From contig NZ_CP040788.1 of NCBI RefSeq assembly GCF_021922985.1, forward strand, positions 1,178,001-1,242,000: a stretch of DNA of 64,000 bases, written 5' to 3'. Positions 10,234 to 19,877 of the stretch are shown one piece after another; the stretch's first letter is position 1; every line of letters starts with the position of its first letter. The notes beneath the pieces are model-generated. The model saw only the letters and a list, made by a program, of their open reading frames with translations. It was not told the DNA's origin and made no database searches. The position numbers were made by a program, and so were the translations under genes. The DNA comes from Clavibacter michiganensis subsp. tessellarius (GTDB taxonomy: Bacteria; Actinomycetota; Actinomycetes; Actinomycetales; Microbacteriaceae).

Positions 10234-10986
10234 GTGGATCTTGGAGTCATATTCCTGTCGGAGACGGTGGGCACCGCCCTCCTCGTCCTCCTCGGATGCG
10301 GAGTCGTGGCGAACGTCGCGCTCATCAAGTCGAAGGGCCTCGCCGGCGGCACCCTGATGGTCAACTTCGGCTGGGGCCTCGCGGTCTTCGCCGGCGTCAC
10401 CGTCTCCTACGCGTCCGGCGCGCACCTCAACCCGGCCGTGACGCTGGGCCTCCTCGCCGCCGGCAAGATCGAGGACGTCGCGAGCGTCCCCGTCTACATC
10501 CTCGCCCAGATGGTCGGCGCGATCATCGGCGCCGTCTTCTGCTGGCTCGCCTACAAGCAGCACTTCGACGAGGAGCCCGACGCGGCCACCAAGCTCGGCG
10601 TGTTCTCGACCGGCCCGTCCATCCGCAACTACGCGTGGAACCTCGTCACCGAGATCATCGGCACCTTCGTGCTCGTCATCGTGATCCTCGGCTTCAGCCT
10701 CGCGAACAACCCCGACGCCGACGCCGCCACCCCGGCCGGCCTCTCGGCCCTCGGCGCGATCCCCGTCGCCCTCCTCGTGGTCGGCATCGGCGCGTCCCTC
10801 GGCGGGCCGACCGGCTACGCCATCAACCCGGCGCGCGACCTCGGCCCCCGCATCGCGCACGCGATCCTCCCCATCAAGGGCAAGGGCTCGAGCGACTGGT
10901 CCTACGCCTGGGTCCCCGTCGTGGGCCCGGCCGTCGGCGGCCTGCTCGCCGGCCTCGCGTCCTACGCGCTGCTCCCCATCCTCTAG
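10234..10986 (+). CDS. glpF: Glycerol uptake facilitator (aquaglyceroporin)
   Basis: A membrane channel for glycerol diffusion, 250 residues with six hydrophobic segments. The two pore half-helices carry HLNPAVT (Asn66-Pro-Ala) and INPARDLGPR (Asn198-Pro-Ala); the Asp after the second motif is the glycerol-channel (GlpF) signature that separates it from aquaporins. I chose GTG with GGAG 9 nt upstream. An in-frame ATG 54 nt earlier would add a charged tail not seen in this family and begins only about 6 nt after the predicted transcript start. It lies 27 nt before glpK, in one operon. Confidence 0.93.
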   Translation: MDLGVIFLSETVGTALLVLLGCGVVANVALIKSKGLAGGTLMVNFGWGLAVFAGVTVSYASGAHLNPAVTLGLLAAGKIEDVASVPVYILAQMVGAIIGAVFCWLAYKQHFDEEPDAATKLGVFSTGPSIRNYAWNLVTEIIGTFVLVIVILGFSLANNPDADAATPAGLSALGAIPVALLVVGIGASLGGPTGYAINPARDLGPRIAHAILPIKGKGSSDWSYAWVPVVGPAVGGLLAGLASYALLPIL

Positions 10987-11013
10987 AACCCCGAACCCCA
11001 CAGGAGAGACCAC

Positions 11014-12531
11014 ATGAGCGAGAAGTACATCGTCGCCATCGACCAGGGCACCACCAGCACGCGTGCCATCGTCTTCGACCACAGCGGATCCATCGTGTCC
11101 ACCGGCCAGCTCGAGCACGAGCAGATCTTCCCCCGCGCCGGCTGGGTCGAGCACGACCCGATGGAGATCTGGCGCAACACGCGCGAGGTCATCGGCCAGG
11201 CGCTGTCCAAGGCCGACATCACGCGCCACGACGTCGAGGCCGTGGGCATCACGAACCAGCGCGAGACCGCCGTCGTGTGGGACCGCACCACGGGCAAGCC
11301 CGTGTACAACGCCATCGTCTGGCAGGACACGCGCACCCAGAAGATCGTCGACCGCCTCGCGGCCGACGGCGGCGTCGAGCGCTTCAAGCCCACCGTCGGG
11401 CTGCCGCTCGCCACCTACTTCTCGGGCACCAAGATCGTGTGGATCCTCGAGAACGTCGAGGGCGCGCGCGAGAAGGCCGAGGCCGGCGAGCTGATGTTCG
11501 GCACGACCGACACCTGGGTCCTCTGGAACCTCACGGGCGGCACCGACGGCGGCGTCCACGTCACCGACGTGACGAACGCCTCGCGCACGCTCTTCATGGA
11601 CCTCGAGACCCTCCAGTGGGACGACGAGATCCTGAAGGCGTTCGACGTGCCGCGCTCGATGCTCCCCGAGATCAAGAGCTCCTCCGAGGTCTACGGCCGG
11701 GTCGAGTCCTCGAGCCTCCTGCGCGAGGTGCCCATCGCGGGCATCCTGGGCGACCAGCAGGCCGCCACCTTCGGCCAGGCGGCGTTCGACCAGGGCGAGT
11801 CGAAGAACACGTACGGCACCGGCAACTTCCTGATCTTCAACACCGGCACCGACATCATCCACTCGCAGAACGGCCTCCTCACGACGCTCGGCTACAAGCT
11901 GGGCGACGCGGAGCCGCACTACGCGCTCGAGGGCTCCATCGCCGTCACGGGCTCGCTCGTGCAGTGGATGCGCGACAACCTCGGCCTCGTGTCGAGCGCC
12001 GCGGAGATCGAGACCCTCGCCGCCACGGTCGAGGACAACGGCGGCGTGTACTTCGTCCCCGCCTTCTCCGGCCTCTTCGCGCCGTACTGGCGCTCGGATG
12101 CGCGGGGCGCGCTCGTCGGCCTCACGCGCTACGTCAACAAGGGCCACATCGCCCGGGCGGCGCTGGAGGCCACGGCCTTCCAGACGCGCGAGGTGCTCGA
12201 CGCCGTCAACGCCGACTCCGGCGTCGACCTCACCGAGCTCAAGGTCGACGGCGGCATGATCGCCAACAACCTGCTCATGCAGTTCCAGGCCGACATCCTC
12301 GGCGTCCCCGTCGTCCGCCCCGTCGTCGCGGAGACCACCGCGCTCGGCGCCGCGTACGCCGCCGGCCTCGCCGTCGGGTTCTGGAAGGACCTGGACGACC
12401 TGCGCAGCAACTGGCAGGAGGACAGCCGGTGGACGCCCGACATGGACGACGCCGAGCGCGAGCGCCAGCTGCGCCTCTGGAAGAAGGCCGTCACGAAGAC
12501 CTTCGACTGGGTCGACGACGACGTGCAGTAG
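11014..12531 (+). CDS. glpK: Glycerol kinase
   Basis: Phosphorylates glycerol to sn-glycerol-3-phosphate with ATP, trapping it in the cytoplasm for GlpD. The 505-residue protein is of standard length. It has the FGGY-kinase N-terminal phosphate motif [13 protein letters not shown], the substrate region [13 protein letters not shown], and the C-terminal signatures [17 protein letters not shown] and [15 protein letters not shown] start with AGGAGAG upstream. Glycerol kinases in low-GC Gram-positives are activated by HPr phosphorylation; whether that occurs here cannot be judged. Confidence 0.97.
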   Translation: MSEKYIVAIDQGTTSTRAIVFDHSGSIVSTGQLEHEQIFPRAGWVEHDPMEIWRNTREVIGQALSKADITRHDVEAVGITNQRETAVVWDRTTGKPVYNAIVWQDTRTQKIVDRLAADGGVERFKPTVGLPLATYFSGTKIVWILENVEGAREKAEAGELMFGTTDTWVLWNLTGGTDGGVHVTDVTNASRTLFMDLETLQWDDEILKAFDVPRSMLPEIKSSSEVYGRVESSSLLREVPIAGILGDQQAATFGQAAFDQGESKNTYGTGNFLIFNTGTDIIHSQNGLLTTLGYKLGDAEPHYALEGSIAVTGSLVQWMRDNLGLVSSAAEIETLAATVEDNGGVYFVPAFSGLFAPYWRSDARGALVGLTRYVNKGHIARAALEATAFQTREVLDAVNADSGVDLTELKVDGGMIANNLLMQFQADILGVPVVRPVVAETTALGAAYAAGLAVGFWKDLDDLRSNWQEDSRWTPDMDDAERERQLRLWKKAVTKTFDWVDDDVQ

Positions 12532-12547
12532 GCCGCACCCGCACGAT

Positions 12548-12585
12548 CCGCACGCCCCGTCGCCGCTCGGCGCCGGGGCGTGCGG
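12548..12585. terminator. Terminator between convergent glpK and the SRAP gene
   Basis: A 12-bp perfect stem (12548-12559 with 12574-12585) has a 14-nt GC-rich loop that can pair further. It lies just after glpK and can serve both converging genes. Confidence 0.75.
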
Positions 12586-12628
12586 CGTCTCCGGCCCCTC
12601 GTCGACGCGGGCGGGAGGCCCTCGCCGC

Positions 12629-13375
12629 TCAGAGGAGCGTCGGCTGCCCGCCGTCCGGGGGGACGTCGTCCACCGGCGCGATCAGGTCCGGGCCGTCGTT
12701 CCGCACGCTGTTCACCCGCGTGGAGACGAGCCGCGGCACGAGGTGCGGCTCGGGCAGCGACGCGAGCTGGTGCCGCACGTCCTCCACCGCCGTCGTGCCG
12801 GCGTCGAGCCAGTCGTCCAGCCGGTCGCGCGGCACGATCACGGGCGTCCGGTCGTGGATGCGCCCGAGCGCGTCGCTCGCGGCCGACGTGATGATGGCGA
12901 GGCTCCGCAGCCACGCCTCGGGCTCCCCCTCGGCGACGGCGGGGTCGCGCCAGTGCTCGTACACGGCGGCGAACGCGAGGGGCCGCTCGTCCTCGGCGTG
13001 CAGGTAGACGGGACGCTTGCCGTCCGCCGTCGCCTGCCACTCGTAGTACCCGTCGGCCGGCACGATCGCGCGACGCGACAGCACGGCCTTCCGGAAGGTC
13101 GGCTTCTCGGTCACGGTCTCGACGCGCGCGTTGATCAGCGGCGGCCCCTGCGGCGACCGCGCCCACGGCGGGACGATCCCCCACCGAGCGACCGTGGCCA
13201 CGCGTCGGGACGGACCGGCGGCGTCGTCGCGCGGACGCCGGTCGGCGACCATGCGGACCGTCGTCGTGGGCGCCACGTTCCACGACGCCGGCGGACCCTC
13301 GTCCTCCACGTCGTCGACCGCCCAGTCGCCGACGAGATCGCCCGTCGCGCGCGCCACCACGAATCTCCCGCACAT
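12629..13375 (-). CDS. SOS response-associated peptidase (YedK/HMCES, SRAP family)
   Basis: SRAP proteins cap abasic sites in single-stranded DNA by a thiazolidine crosslink through the N-terminal cysteine. All family landmarks are present in the 248 residues: Cys2 directly after the initiator Met (MCGRF), Asn33 in WNVAPT, NARVET, Glu112 in GYYEW and His174 in HDRTPVI. Met1 removal is needed to expose Cys2, which supports this exact start. No ribosome-binding site is present. GATGAT ends 6 nt upstream of the ATG, so the message may be leaderless. A LexA box was not found nearby. Confidence 0.95.
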   Translation of the reverse strand: MCGRFVVARATGDLVGDWAVDDVEDEGPPASWNVAPTTTVRMVADRRPRDDAAGPSRRVATVARWGIVPPWARSPQGPPLINARVETVTEKPTFRKAVLSRRAIVPADGYYEWQATADGKRPVYLHAEDERPLAFAAVYEHWRDPAVAEGEPEAWLRSLAIITSAASDALGRIHDRTPVIVPRDRLDDWLDAGTTAVEDVRHQLASLPEPHLVPRLVSTRVNSVRNDGPDLIAPVDDVPPDGGQPTLL

Positions 13376-13421
13376 GCGTCCATCATCCGCCGTGCGCGCG
13401 ACATCGCCGCGCCCGGGAGGA

Positions 13422-14477
13422 TCAGGCGCGGGTCGCGGCCGCCCACTCCTCGAGCTTCGCGGCGGCGCGGCCCGAGTCCACGGCGTCGGCGGCGACGAGG
13501 AGCTTCTCGCGCAGCCGACGCGCCATGGGCTGCTGGACGCGCGTGGGATCCCCCATCAGGTCGAACGCCTCGAGCCCGGCCGCCGCGTTGAGCAGGACGA
13601 CGTCGCGCTGCGGCCCCGGCTCGCCCGCCAGCACCCGCCGGATGACGGCGGCGTTCTCCTCGATCCCCTCGCCGAGGAGGGCCTCCACCGGCGCGCGCGG
13701 GATGCCGAGCTCCAGGGGGTCGAGGTCGTGCTCGGTGACCGCGCCCCGGCTGACCTCCCAGATGTGGCTGTGGCCGGTGGTCGTGAGCTTGTCGATGCCG
13801 TCGTCGCCCCGGTACACGAGCGCCGTCGCCCCGCGGGTGCGGAACACGCCCACCATGAGCGGGACCCGGGACAGGTCGGCGACGCCCACGGCGGACGCCT
13901 CGGGCCGCGCCGGGTTGCAGAGCGGCCCCAGCACGTTGAAGAGCGTCGAGATGCCGAGCTCGCGCCGCGTGGCCGCCGCGTGGCGGAAGCCCGGGTGGAA
14001 GAGGGCCGCGTGGGCGTACGTGATGCCCGTCTCGCGCAGGACCTCGCCGACGCGCCCGGGCGTGATCGTCAGGTCGACGCCGAGGGCGGTCAGCACGTCG
14101 GAGGCGCCCGAGGCGGAGCTCGCCCCGCGGTTGCCGTGCTTGATGACGGGGACGCCCGCCGCGGCCGCGATCACCGACGCCGCCGAGGAGATGTTGAGCA
14201 CCGCGCCGTAAGGGTCCCCTCCCGTGCCCACGATGTCGAGCGCGCGGGGATCGGCGTCGAGGGGCAGCGCCTCCTCGAGCACGGCGTCGCGGAACCCGAC
14301 GATCTCGTCCACCGTCTCGCCGGCCGCCCGGAGCGCCACCAGGAGCCCGCCCAGCTGGGCGGGCGTGGCCTCGCCCCGCATGACCTGGCGCATGGCCCAG
14401 GTGGACTCCGCGACCGACAGGTGGCCCCCCTCGATCAGGGTGGTGATGAGCGCGGGCCAGGTCGGGGCGGAGGGCAT
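13422..14477 (-). CDS. trpD: Anthranilate phosphoribosyltransferase
   Basis: Transfers phosphoribosyl from PRPP to anthranilate in tryptophan synthesis. The 351-residue protein has the N-terminal helical domain, the PRPP-binding GTGGD motif (DIVGTGGDPYG), the KHGNR motif and the anthranilate-site HPGFRHAAATRRELG region, with DDGIDKLTTTG later. The gene is separate from other trp genes, as in many actinobacteria. TAGGCT lies 7 nt upstream of the ATG and there is no ribosome-binding site, so it appears to be leaderless. It is divergent from ctaE. Confidence 0.96.
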   Translation of the reverse strand: MPSAPTWPALITTLIEGGHLSVAESTWAMRQVMRGEATPAQLGGLLVALRAAGETVDEIVGFRDAVLEEALPLDADPRALDIVGTGGDPYGAVLNISSAASVIAAAAGVPVIKHGNRGASSASGASDVLTALGVDLTITPGRVGEVLRETGITYAHAALFHPGFRHAAATRRELGISTLFNVLGPLCNPARPEASAVGVADLSRVPLMVGVFRTRGATALVYRGDDGIDKLTTTGHSHIWEVSRGAVTEHDLDPLELGIPRAPVEALLGEGIEENAAVIRRVLAGEPGPQRDVVLLNAAAGLEAFDLMGDPTRVQQPMARRLREKLLVAADAVDSGRAAAKLEEWAAATRA

Positions 14478-14484
14478 GCGGATC

Positions 14485-14559
14485 AGCCTAACGAGAGGCT
14501 GGATCGGATCTCACGGGCGGCCCGGGTGGGCATCGGGTGTCGTCGGCCTAGGTCATAAT
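14485..14559. promoter_or_regulatory. Divergent leaderless promoters of trpD and ctaE
   Basis: Minus strand: TAGGCT (14490-14485) is followed by 7 nt and the trpD ATG. Plus strand: CATAAT (14554-14559) is followed by 7 nt and a GTG for ctaE. Both genes lack ribosome-binding sites. The ctaE -10 overlaps an upstream in-frame ATG, which argues against that ATG as the start. Confidence 0.55.
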
Positions 14560-14566
14560 GGAACCT

Positions 14567-15196
14567 GTGACGACCACCTCAATCTCCCCTGCATCCACCG
14601 CGCCGGTGGTGAACCGGCCGAACACGGTCGCCGTCGGCACCATCGTGTGGCTCGGCAGCGAGGTGATGTTCTTCGCGGGCCTCTTCGCGATCTACTTCAC
14701 CCTCCGCTCCACGTCCGGCGCCCTCTGGGAGTTCGAGGCCGGCCGCCTCAACGTGCCCTTCTCGCTGGTGAACACGCTCATCCTCGTGTCGAGCTCGTTC
14801 ACCTGCCAGTTCGGCGTCTTCGCGGCGGAGCGCCTGCAGGCGCGGGCCACGGGCTGGAAGCCCAGCCAGTGGGGCACGGTCGAGTGGTTCTTCCTCACCT
14901 ACGCCCTCGGCGCCATCTTCGTCGTCGGGCAGATCTTCGAGTACGCCACCCTCGTCACCGAGGGCATCACGCTCAGCAGCAACGCCTACGGCTCGGCGTT
15001 CTACATGACCACGGGCTTCCACGGCCTCCACGTCACCGGCGGGCTCATCGCCTTCCTCCTCGTCATCGGCCGCATCTTCGCGGTCCGGTCGATGGGGCAC
15101 CGGGAGGCGACGAGCGCCATCGTCGTGTCCTACTACTGGCACTTCGTCGACGTGGTCTGGATCGGGCTCTTCCTGGTCATCTACGTCCTCAAATAG
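14567..15196 (+). CDS. ctaE: Cytochrome c oxidase subunit III
   Basis: Integral membrane subunit of the aa3 oxidase. It is 209 residues with five predicted transmembrane helices, typical of the short actinobacterial form. Conserved family residues lie in [12 protein letters not shown], the FTCQFG segment and the final [15 protein letters not shown]. The start is set to GTG (VTTTSIS) because the upstream ATG lies inside the likely -10 element; mycobacterial CtaE also begins with V-T. It is the first gene of ctaE-qcrC-qcrA-qcrB, which encodes the cytochrome bcc complex next to one subunit of its partner oxidase. Confidence 0.95.
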   Translation: MTTTSISPASTAPVVNRPNTVAVGTIVWLGSEVMFFAGLFAIYFTLRSTSGALWEFEAGRLNVPFSLVNTLILVSSSFTCQFGVFAAERLQARATGWKPSQWGTVEWFFLTYALGAIFVVGQIFEYATLVTEGITLSSNAYGSAFYMTTGFHGLHVTGGLIAFLLVIGRIFAVRSMGHREATSAIVVSYYWHFVDVVWIGLFLVIYVLK

Positions 15197-15222
15197 CACC
15201 GAGCGGGAGCAACAACCACAGC

Positions 15223-16023
15223 ATGAGCACCAAGACAGCACGCGCCCGTCGCACCGGTCGCCGCAGCCCCCTGACCACCGTCGCCCTCCTCGCCATCGGC
15301 CTGCTCTTCACGGGCGGCGCCTACGCGCTGATCCAGACGGGCACCGCATCGGCGCAGGTCGACCTCAAGAGCGCGCAGACCATCGACGAGGGCCAGAAGC
15401 TCTTCGGCTCGAACTGCGCCACCTGCCACGGCATGGACGCGACCGGCACGGGCGTCGCCCCGAGCCTCATCGGCGTCGGCGCCGCCGCCGTCGACTTCCA
15501 GGTGGGCACCGGCCGCATGCCCCTCCAGGCCACCACGGTCCAGGCGGAGGAGAAGCCGACGCAGTTCACGGACGACCAGGTCAAGGAGCTCGCCGCCTAC
15601 GTCGCCTCGCTCGCCCCCGGACCGGCGATCCCGGCCAGCCAGTACCTCGACGGGCAGGGCGATCCCGCGAACGGCGCCGAGCTCTTCCGCATCAACTGCG
15701 CCATGTGCCACAACGTCGCGGGGGCCGGAGGCGCCCTCACCGAGGCGAAGTTCGCCCCGAGCCTCAAGGGCGTGGACCCGGTGCACATCTACGAGGCCAT
15801 GGTCACCGGCCCGCAGAACATGCCGGTCTTCAACGACACCAACATCTCCCCCGAGGACAAGCGCGACATCATCACGTCGCTCCAGTACATCGAGCAGAAC
15901 AGCAACGTCGGCGGCGCGGACCTCGGCGGGCTCGGCCCGGTCTCCGAGGGGCTGTTCATGTGGATCTTCGGCCTCGGCGGCATCGTCGCCCTGACCGTGT
16001 GGCTCACGGCCCGGTCCAACTGA
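15223..16023 (+). CDS. qcrC: Menaquinol-cytochrome c reductase dihaem cytochrome c subunit
   Basis: Carries electrons from the Rieske/cytochrome b centre straight to the aa3 oxidase, replacing soluble cytochrome c. The 266-residue protein has an N-terminal signal anchor (about 18-38), two haem c sites, CATCH (65-69) and CAMCH (159-163), and a C-terminal transmembrane helix (about 240-262), the layout of actinobacterial QcrC. ATG start preceded by GGGAG. It lies 26 nt after ctaE and before qcrA. Confidence 0.97.
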   Translation: MSTKTARARRTGRRSPLTTVALLAIGLLFTGGAYALIQTGTASAQVDLKSAQTIDEGQKLFGSNCATCHGMDATGTGVAPSLIGVGAAAVDFQVGTGRMPLQATTVQAEEKPTQFTDDQVKELAAYVASLAPGPAIPASQYLDGQGDPANGAELFRINCAMCHNVAGAGGALTEAKFAPSLKGVDPVHIYEAMVTGPQNMPVFNDTNISPEDKRDIITSLQYIEQNSNVGGADLGGLGPVSEGLFMWIFGLGGIVALTVWLTARSN

Positions 16024-16068
16024 CGCCCGCATCGATGACACGCACCAGAACACACGAGAGGCACGCAC

Positions 16069-17178
16069 ATGGCACACGACGATAAGGACGAGTCGGGCGT
16101 CGTCCCCGCGGGCTACGACGCCGGCGAGCTCGAGTCCGCCGGCCGTGACGTCGTCCTCCCGGGCGGCACCGCCGTCGCCACGCGCGACGCGTTCCAGAAC
16201 CCCGGCTTCCCGGAGCACCGCCTCCGCGTCACCGACAAGGACCCGAAGAAGGCGCAGACGGCCGAGCGCGTCGTCTACACCTGGTTCTACCTGTCCATCG
16301 TCGGCAGCGTGTTCGCCATCGGGGCCTACTTCGGCTTCCCGATCTACGCGGACGACCCGGGCAGCGTGCGCCTCAACAACCTGTTCCTCGGCGTCGGCAT
16401 CGCGCTCGCGCTGCTGAGCCTCGGCATCGGCGCCATCCACTGGTCGAAGGCGCTCATGAGCGACCACGAGCTGATCGACGAGCGCCACCCGCAGGGCGGC
16501 TCTCCCGCCACGCAGGCCCGCGCGGTCGAGATCTTCGCCCAGGCGAACGAGGAGTCCGGCTTCGGCCGCCGCTCGCTCATCCGCAACAGCCTCATCGGCG
16601 CCCTGGTCGCCTTCCCGCTCCCGGCGGTCGTGCTCTTCCGCGACCTCTACCCGGGCAGCGCCGAGGAGCCCGCCTCCGCCCTCAGCCACACGCTGTGGAA
16701 GAAGGGCGAGGTCCTCACCCGCGATCCCTCCGGCACGCCCATCAAGGCGTCCGACGTCACGATCGGCTCCGCGTTCCACGTCATCCCCGCGTCCCTCATG
16801 GACCTCGAGGAGGGCAAGCTCGAGGAGAAGGCCAAGGCCGCGGTGCTGCTCATGCGCCTGCGTCCCGAGGACCTCGTCGAGGCCCCGGAGCGCAAGGGCT
16901 GGTCGTACGACGGGATCGTCGCCTACTCCAAGGTCTGCACGCACGTGGGTTGCCCGGTGGCGCTCTACGAGCAGCAGACCCACCACCTGCTCTGCCCCTG
17001 CCACCAGTCCCAGTTCGACGTGACCAACCACTGCGAGGTCATCTTCGGACCGGCCAAGCGGCCCCTGCCGCAGCTGCCCATCGCCGTCAACGACGAGGGC
17101 TACCTCATTGCACAGAGTGATTTCACCGAGCCCGTAGGGGCGAGTTTCTGGGAGCGTCGTGGTGACTACAACAGCTGA
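16069..17178 (+). CDS. qcrA: Menaquinol-cytochrome c reductase Rieske iron-sulfur subunit
   Basis: Transfers electrons from menaquinol through a [2Fe-2S] centre. The 369-residue protein has the long actinobacterial form: a soluble N-terminus, three transmembrane segments (first near 66-88), and a C-terminal Rieske domain. Cluster ligands are in CTHVGC (Cys290, His292) and CPCHQSQFD (Cys309, His312), with Cys295 and Cys311 placed to form the stabilising disulfide. GAGAGG precedes the ATG. Its end overlaps the start of qcrB. Confidence 0.97.
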   Translation: MAHDDKDESGVVPAGYDAGELESAGRDVVLPGGTAVATRDAFQNPGFPEHRLRVTDKDPKKAQTAERVVYTWFYLSIVGSVFAIGAYFGFPIYADDPGSVRLNNLFLGVGIALALLSLGIGAIHWSKALMSDHELIDERHPQGGSPATQARAVEIFAQANEESGFGRRSLIRNSLIGALVAFPLPAVVLFRDLYPGSAEEPASALSHTLWKKGEVLTRDPSGTPIKASDVTIGSAFHVIPASLMDLEEGKLEEKAKAAVLLMRLRPEDLVEAPERKGWSYDGIVAYSKVCTHVGCPVALYEQQTHHLLCPCHQSQFDVTNHCEVIFGPAKRPLPQLPIAVNDEGYLIAQSDFTEPVGASFWERRGDYNS

Positions 17179-18793
17179 TCCGACCACGACGGGTGCCGCC
17201 GCGCCCGCCGCCAAGAGCGGGGGCGGCCTCACCGCCGCCGCCGCGACCTACCTCGACGAGCGCACCAGCGTCAGCGTCGCCGTCAAGGAGTTCGGGCGGA
17301 AGATCTTCCCGGACCACTGGTCCTTCATGCTCGGCGAGGTGGCGCTCTACAGCTTCGTCGTCATCCTGCTGACGGGCTCGTGGCTCACGTTCTTCTTCGA
17401 CCCGTCCATGGCGGAGACGCACTACTCCGGCTCCTACGCGCCCCTCAAGGGCGTCGAGATGTCCGTCGCCATGTCCTCGTCGCTCGACATCTCGTTCGAC
17501 ATCCGCGGTGGGCTGCTCATGCGGCAGATCCACCACTGGGCGGCGCTGCTGTTCGTGGCGTCCATCGGGCTGCACATGCTGCGCATCTACTTCACGGGTG
17601 CGTTCCGCAAGCCCCGTGAGCTCAACTGGTTCATCGGCTTCGTCCTGTTCATCCTCGCGATGGCCGAGGGCTTCACGGGCTACTCCCTCCCCGACGACCT
17701 GCTGTCCGGCAACGGCCTCCGCATCATCGACGGCATGGTGAAGGGCATCCCGGTCATCGGCACGTGGATCTCGTTCCTGCTGTTCGGCGGCGAGTTCCCG
17801 GGCACCGACATCATCCCGAGGCTCTACACGCTGCACATCCTGCTGCTGCCGGCGATCCTCGTGGCGTTCCTGGCGCTCCACCTCCTGTTCGTGGTCGTGC
17901 ACAAGCACACCCAGTTCGCCGGCCCCGGCCGCACGAACGAGAACGTGGTCGGCGTGCCGGTCCTCCCCACCTTCGCGGCCAAGGCCGGCGGGTTCTTCTT
18001 CGTCGTCTTCGGCGTGATCGTCGTGATGGCCTCGTTCTTCACGATCAACCCGATCTGGAACTACGGCCCCTACGACCCCTCGCCGGTGTCGGCGGGAACG
18101 CAGCCCGACTGGTACATCGGCTTCGCGGACGGCGCCCTGCGCCTCGTCCCGCCGGGACTCGAGTTCGTGCTGTTCGACCACACGTTCTCGTTCAACATCA
18201 TCCTGCCGATCACGGTCCTGGGTCTGTTCATCGTGCTCGTCGCGCTCTACCCCTTCATCGAGGCGTGGATCACGGGCGACAAGCGCGAGCACCACATCCT
18301 CGACCGTCCGCGCAACGCCCCGACGCGCACCGCGATCGGCGCCGCCGGCGTCTCGTTCTACGCGGTCCTCTGGTCCGCCGCGAGCTCCGACCTCATCGCC
18401 ACCCACTTCAAGGTGTCGATGGAGGGCGTCATCCACACGCTGCAGGCGCTGCTGATCCTTGGACCGGTCATCGCCTACCAGGTCACCAAGCGCATCTGCC
18501 TCGCGCTCATGAAGAAGGACCGCGAGATCGCCCTGCACGGCGTCGAGTCGGGCCGCATCGTGAAGCTGCCCGGCGGCGAGTTCATCGAGGTGCACGAGCA
18601 GCTCGACGAGTACGAGCGCTGGCGCCTGGTCAGCTACGACGACTACAAGCCGCTCATGATCCGCCCGGACAGCCGTGGACGCATCACGGTCAACCAGCGG
18701 GCACGTGCGGCGCTGTCCAAGTGGTTCTTCGAGGACCGGATCTCCCCGGTCACCACGAAGGACGTCGAGCGCAGCCACGGCGACCACCACTAG
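17162..18793 (+). CDS. qcrB: Menaquinol-cytochrome c reductase cytochrome b subunit
   Basis: The quinol-oxidising membrane subunit of the bcc complex, 543 residues. The N-terminal half holds the four-helix haem bundle with histidines in IHHWAALLF and IGLHMLRIY and later LHILLLPA and LALHLLFVVVHKH. The Q-site motif appears as PDWYIGF. The long hydrophilic C-terminal tail is characteristic of actinobacterial QcrB. Two tandem GTG codons are possible; the second is 8 nt after GGGAG and is used here. It overlaps qcrA by 17 nt, which suggests coupled translation. Confidence 0.96.
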   Translation: MTTTADPTTTGAAAPAAKSGGGLTAAAATYLDERTSVSVAVKEFGRKIFPDHWSFMLGEVALYSFVVILLTGSWLTFFFDPSMAETHYSGSYAPLKGVEMSVAMSSSLDISFDIRGGLLMRQIHHWAALLFVASIGLHMLRIYFTGAFRKPRELNWFIGFVLFILAMAEGFTGYSLPDDLLSGNGLRIIDGMVKGIPVIGTWISFLLFGGEFPGTDIIPRLYTLHILLLPAILVAFLALHLLFVVVHKHTQFAGPGRTNENVVGVPVLPTFAAKAGGFFFVVFGVIVVMASFFTINPIWNYGPYDPSPVSAGTQPDWYIGFADGALRLVPPGLEFVLFDHTFSFNIILPITVLGLFIVLVALYPFIEAWITGDKREHHILDRPRNAPTRTAIGAAGVSFYAVLWSAASSDLIATHFKVSMEGVIHTLQALLILGPVIAYQVTKRICLALMKKDREIALHGVESGRIVKLPGGEFIEVHEQLDEYERWRLVSYDDYKPLMIRPDSRGRITVNQRARAALSKWFFEDRISPVTTKDVERSHGDHH

Positions 18794-18826
18794 CAGCACC
18801 CGCTCGGTCTGATCCCGAGCGCGACC

Positions 18827-18861
18827 GAGAGCCGGTCCGGCATCACGCCGGACCGGCTCTC
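18827..18861 (+). terminator. Terminator of the ctaE-qcrCAB operon
   Basis: A perfect 15-bp stem (18827-18841 with 18847-18861) has an ATCAC loop, 33 nt after the qcrB stop. There is no T-run. It is among the strongest hairpins in the window. Confidence 0.8.
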
Positions 18862-18998
18862 GTGCGTCCGGCTCGATTGGTTCGCCCTGCGACGCCGCGC
18901 AACGCGGCTCCGGCTACCGGCGGACGCTCACCCCTCCTGTCCGTCCCGCCACTGCTGACGCGTCACCCGACATCCACCACCCGCCACGAGGAGCGCAC

Positions 18999-19877
18999 AT
19001 GGACCTCGACCGCCTCGCGGCATGGCTCCGCTGTCCGGTCTGCGGCGACGACCTACAGGCCGTGCCGCCCCTCGTGCTGCGCTGCCGACGCGGGCACGCC
19101 GTCGACGCCAACAAGCGCGGCTACGCCTCCCTGCTGCCCGCCGGCACGCGCGTGACCGGCGACACCGCCGAGATGCTCTCGGCCCGTGGCCGATTCCTCG
19201 ATGCGGGGCACTACTCCCCCATCTCCCAGGGCATCGCCGACGTGCTCGGCATCGGCGAGCACGGTGTCACCGACGCCGACAGATCGCGCCGAGTCCTGGA
19301 CGCCGGATGCGGCACGGGCCACTACCTGCGAGCCCTCCTCGACCGCCTGTCGGACGCGCACGGTCTCGCGGCCGATCTCTCCGTCGACGCCGTCCGGACG
19401 GCCGTACGGGGACGACACGACGTCGACGGAGTCGTAGCCGACACCTGGGCCGGCCTGCCCGTCCGAGACGGCGTCGCGGATCTCGTGCTCGACGTGTTCG
19501 CCCCGCGCAACATGGCCGACTTCCATCGCGTCCTCGGGCGCGGCGGCCTCCTCCTCATCGTCGCGGCGGGGCCCGAGCACCTCCGCCAGCTGCGCGAGGC
19601 CGGCCGAGCGGTCGGGATCCAGGCCGACAAGCGCGAGCGCATCCTCGCCTCCGCGGACGCGCTCTTCGAGCCCCTGTCCGAGACGCGCATCCGCCACGAC
19701 CTGCTGCTGCCTGCGGACGACATCGACCGCCTGCTCGGCATGGGTCCGTCCGCGCACCACCGCCATGCGCGCGGGGGATCCGACGTCCCGTGCCCGGAAG
19801 CAAGGTCCTCCCCCATCGAGGTGACGCTCGACGTGACAATCCACTTGATGCGGCGCTCCGACTCCCCGGGCACCTGA
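18999..19877 (+). CDS. RlmA/TlrB-type 23S rRNA (guanine-N1) methyltransferase
   Basis: Likely methylates N1 of G745 or G748 in 23S rRNA helix 35. The 292-residue protein starts with a zinc finger (CPVCG at about 12-16, then LRCRRGHAVD), followed by NKRGYASLLP, the family-specific linker, and a Rossmann methyltransferase domain with SAM motif VLDAGCGTGHYLRAL and the DVFAPRN segment. The G748 enzyme TlrB confers tylosin resistance in Streptomyces; G745 or G748 specificity cannot be decided from sequence. GAGGAG precedes the ATG. It stands alone between the convergent respiratory operons. Confidence 0.88.
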   Translation: MDLDRLAAWLRCPVCGDDLQAVPPLVLRCRRGHAVDANKRGYASLLPAGTRVTGDTAEMLSARGRFLDAGHYSPISQGIADVLGIGEHGVTDADRSRRVLDAGCGTGHYLRALLDRLSDAHGLAADLSVDAVRTAVRGRHDVDGVVADTWAGLPVRDGVADLVLDVFAPRNMADFHRVLGRGGLLLIVAAGPEHLRQLREAGRAVGIQADKRERILASADALFEPLSETRIRHDLLLPADDIDRLLGMGPSAHHRHARGGSDVPCPEARSSPIEVTLDVTIHLMRRSDSPGT

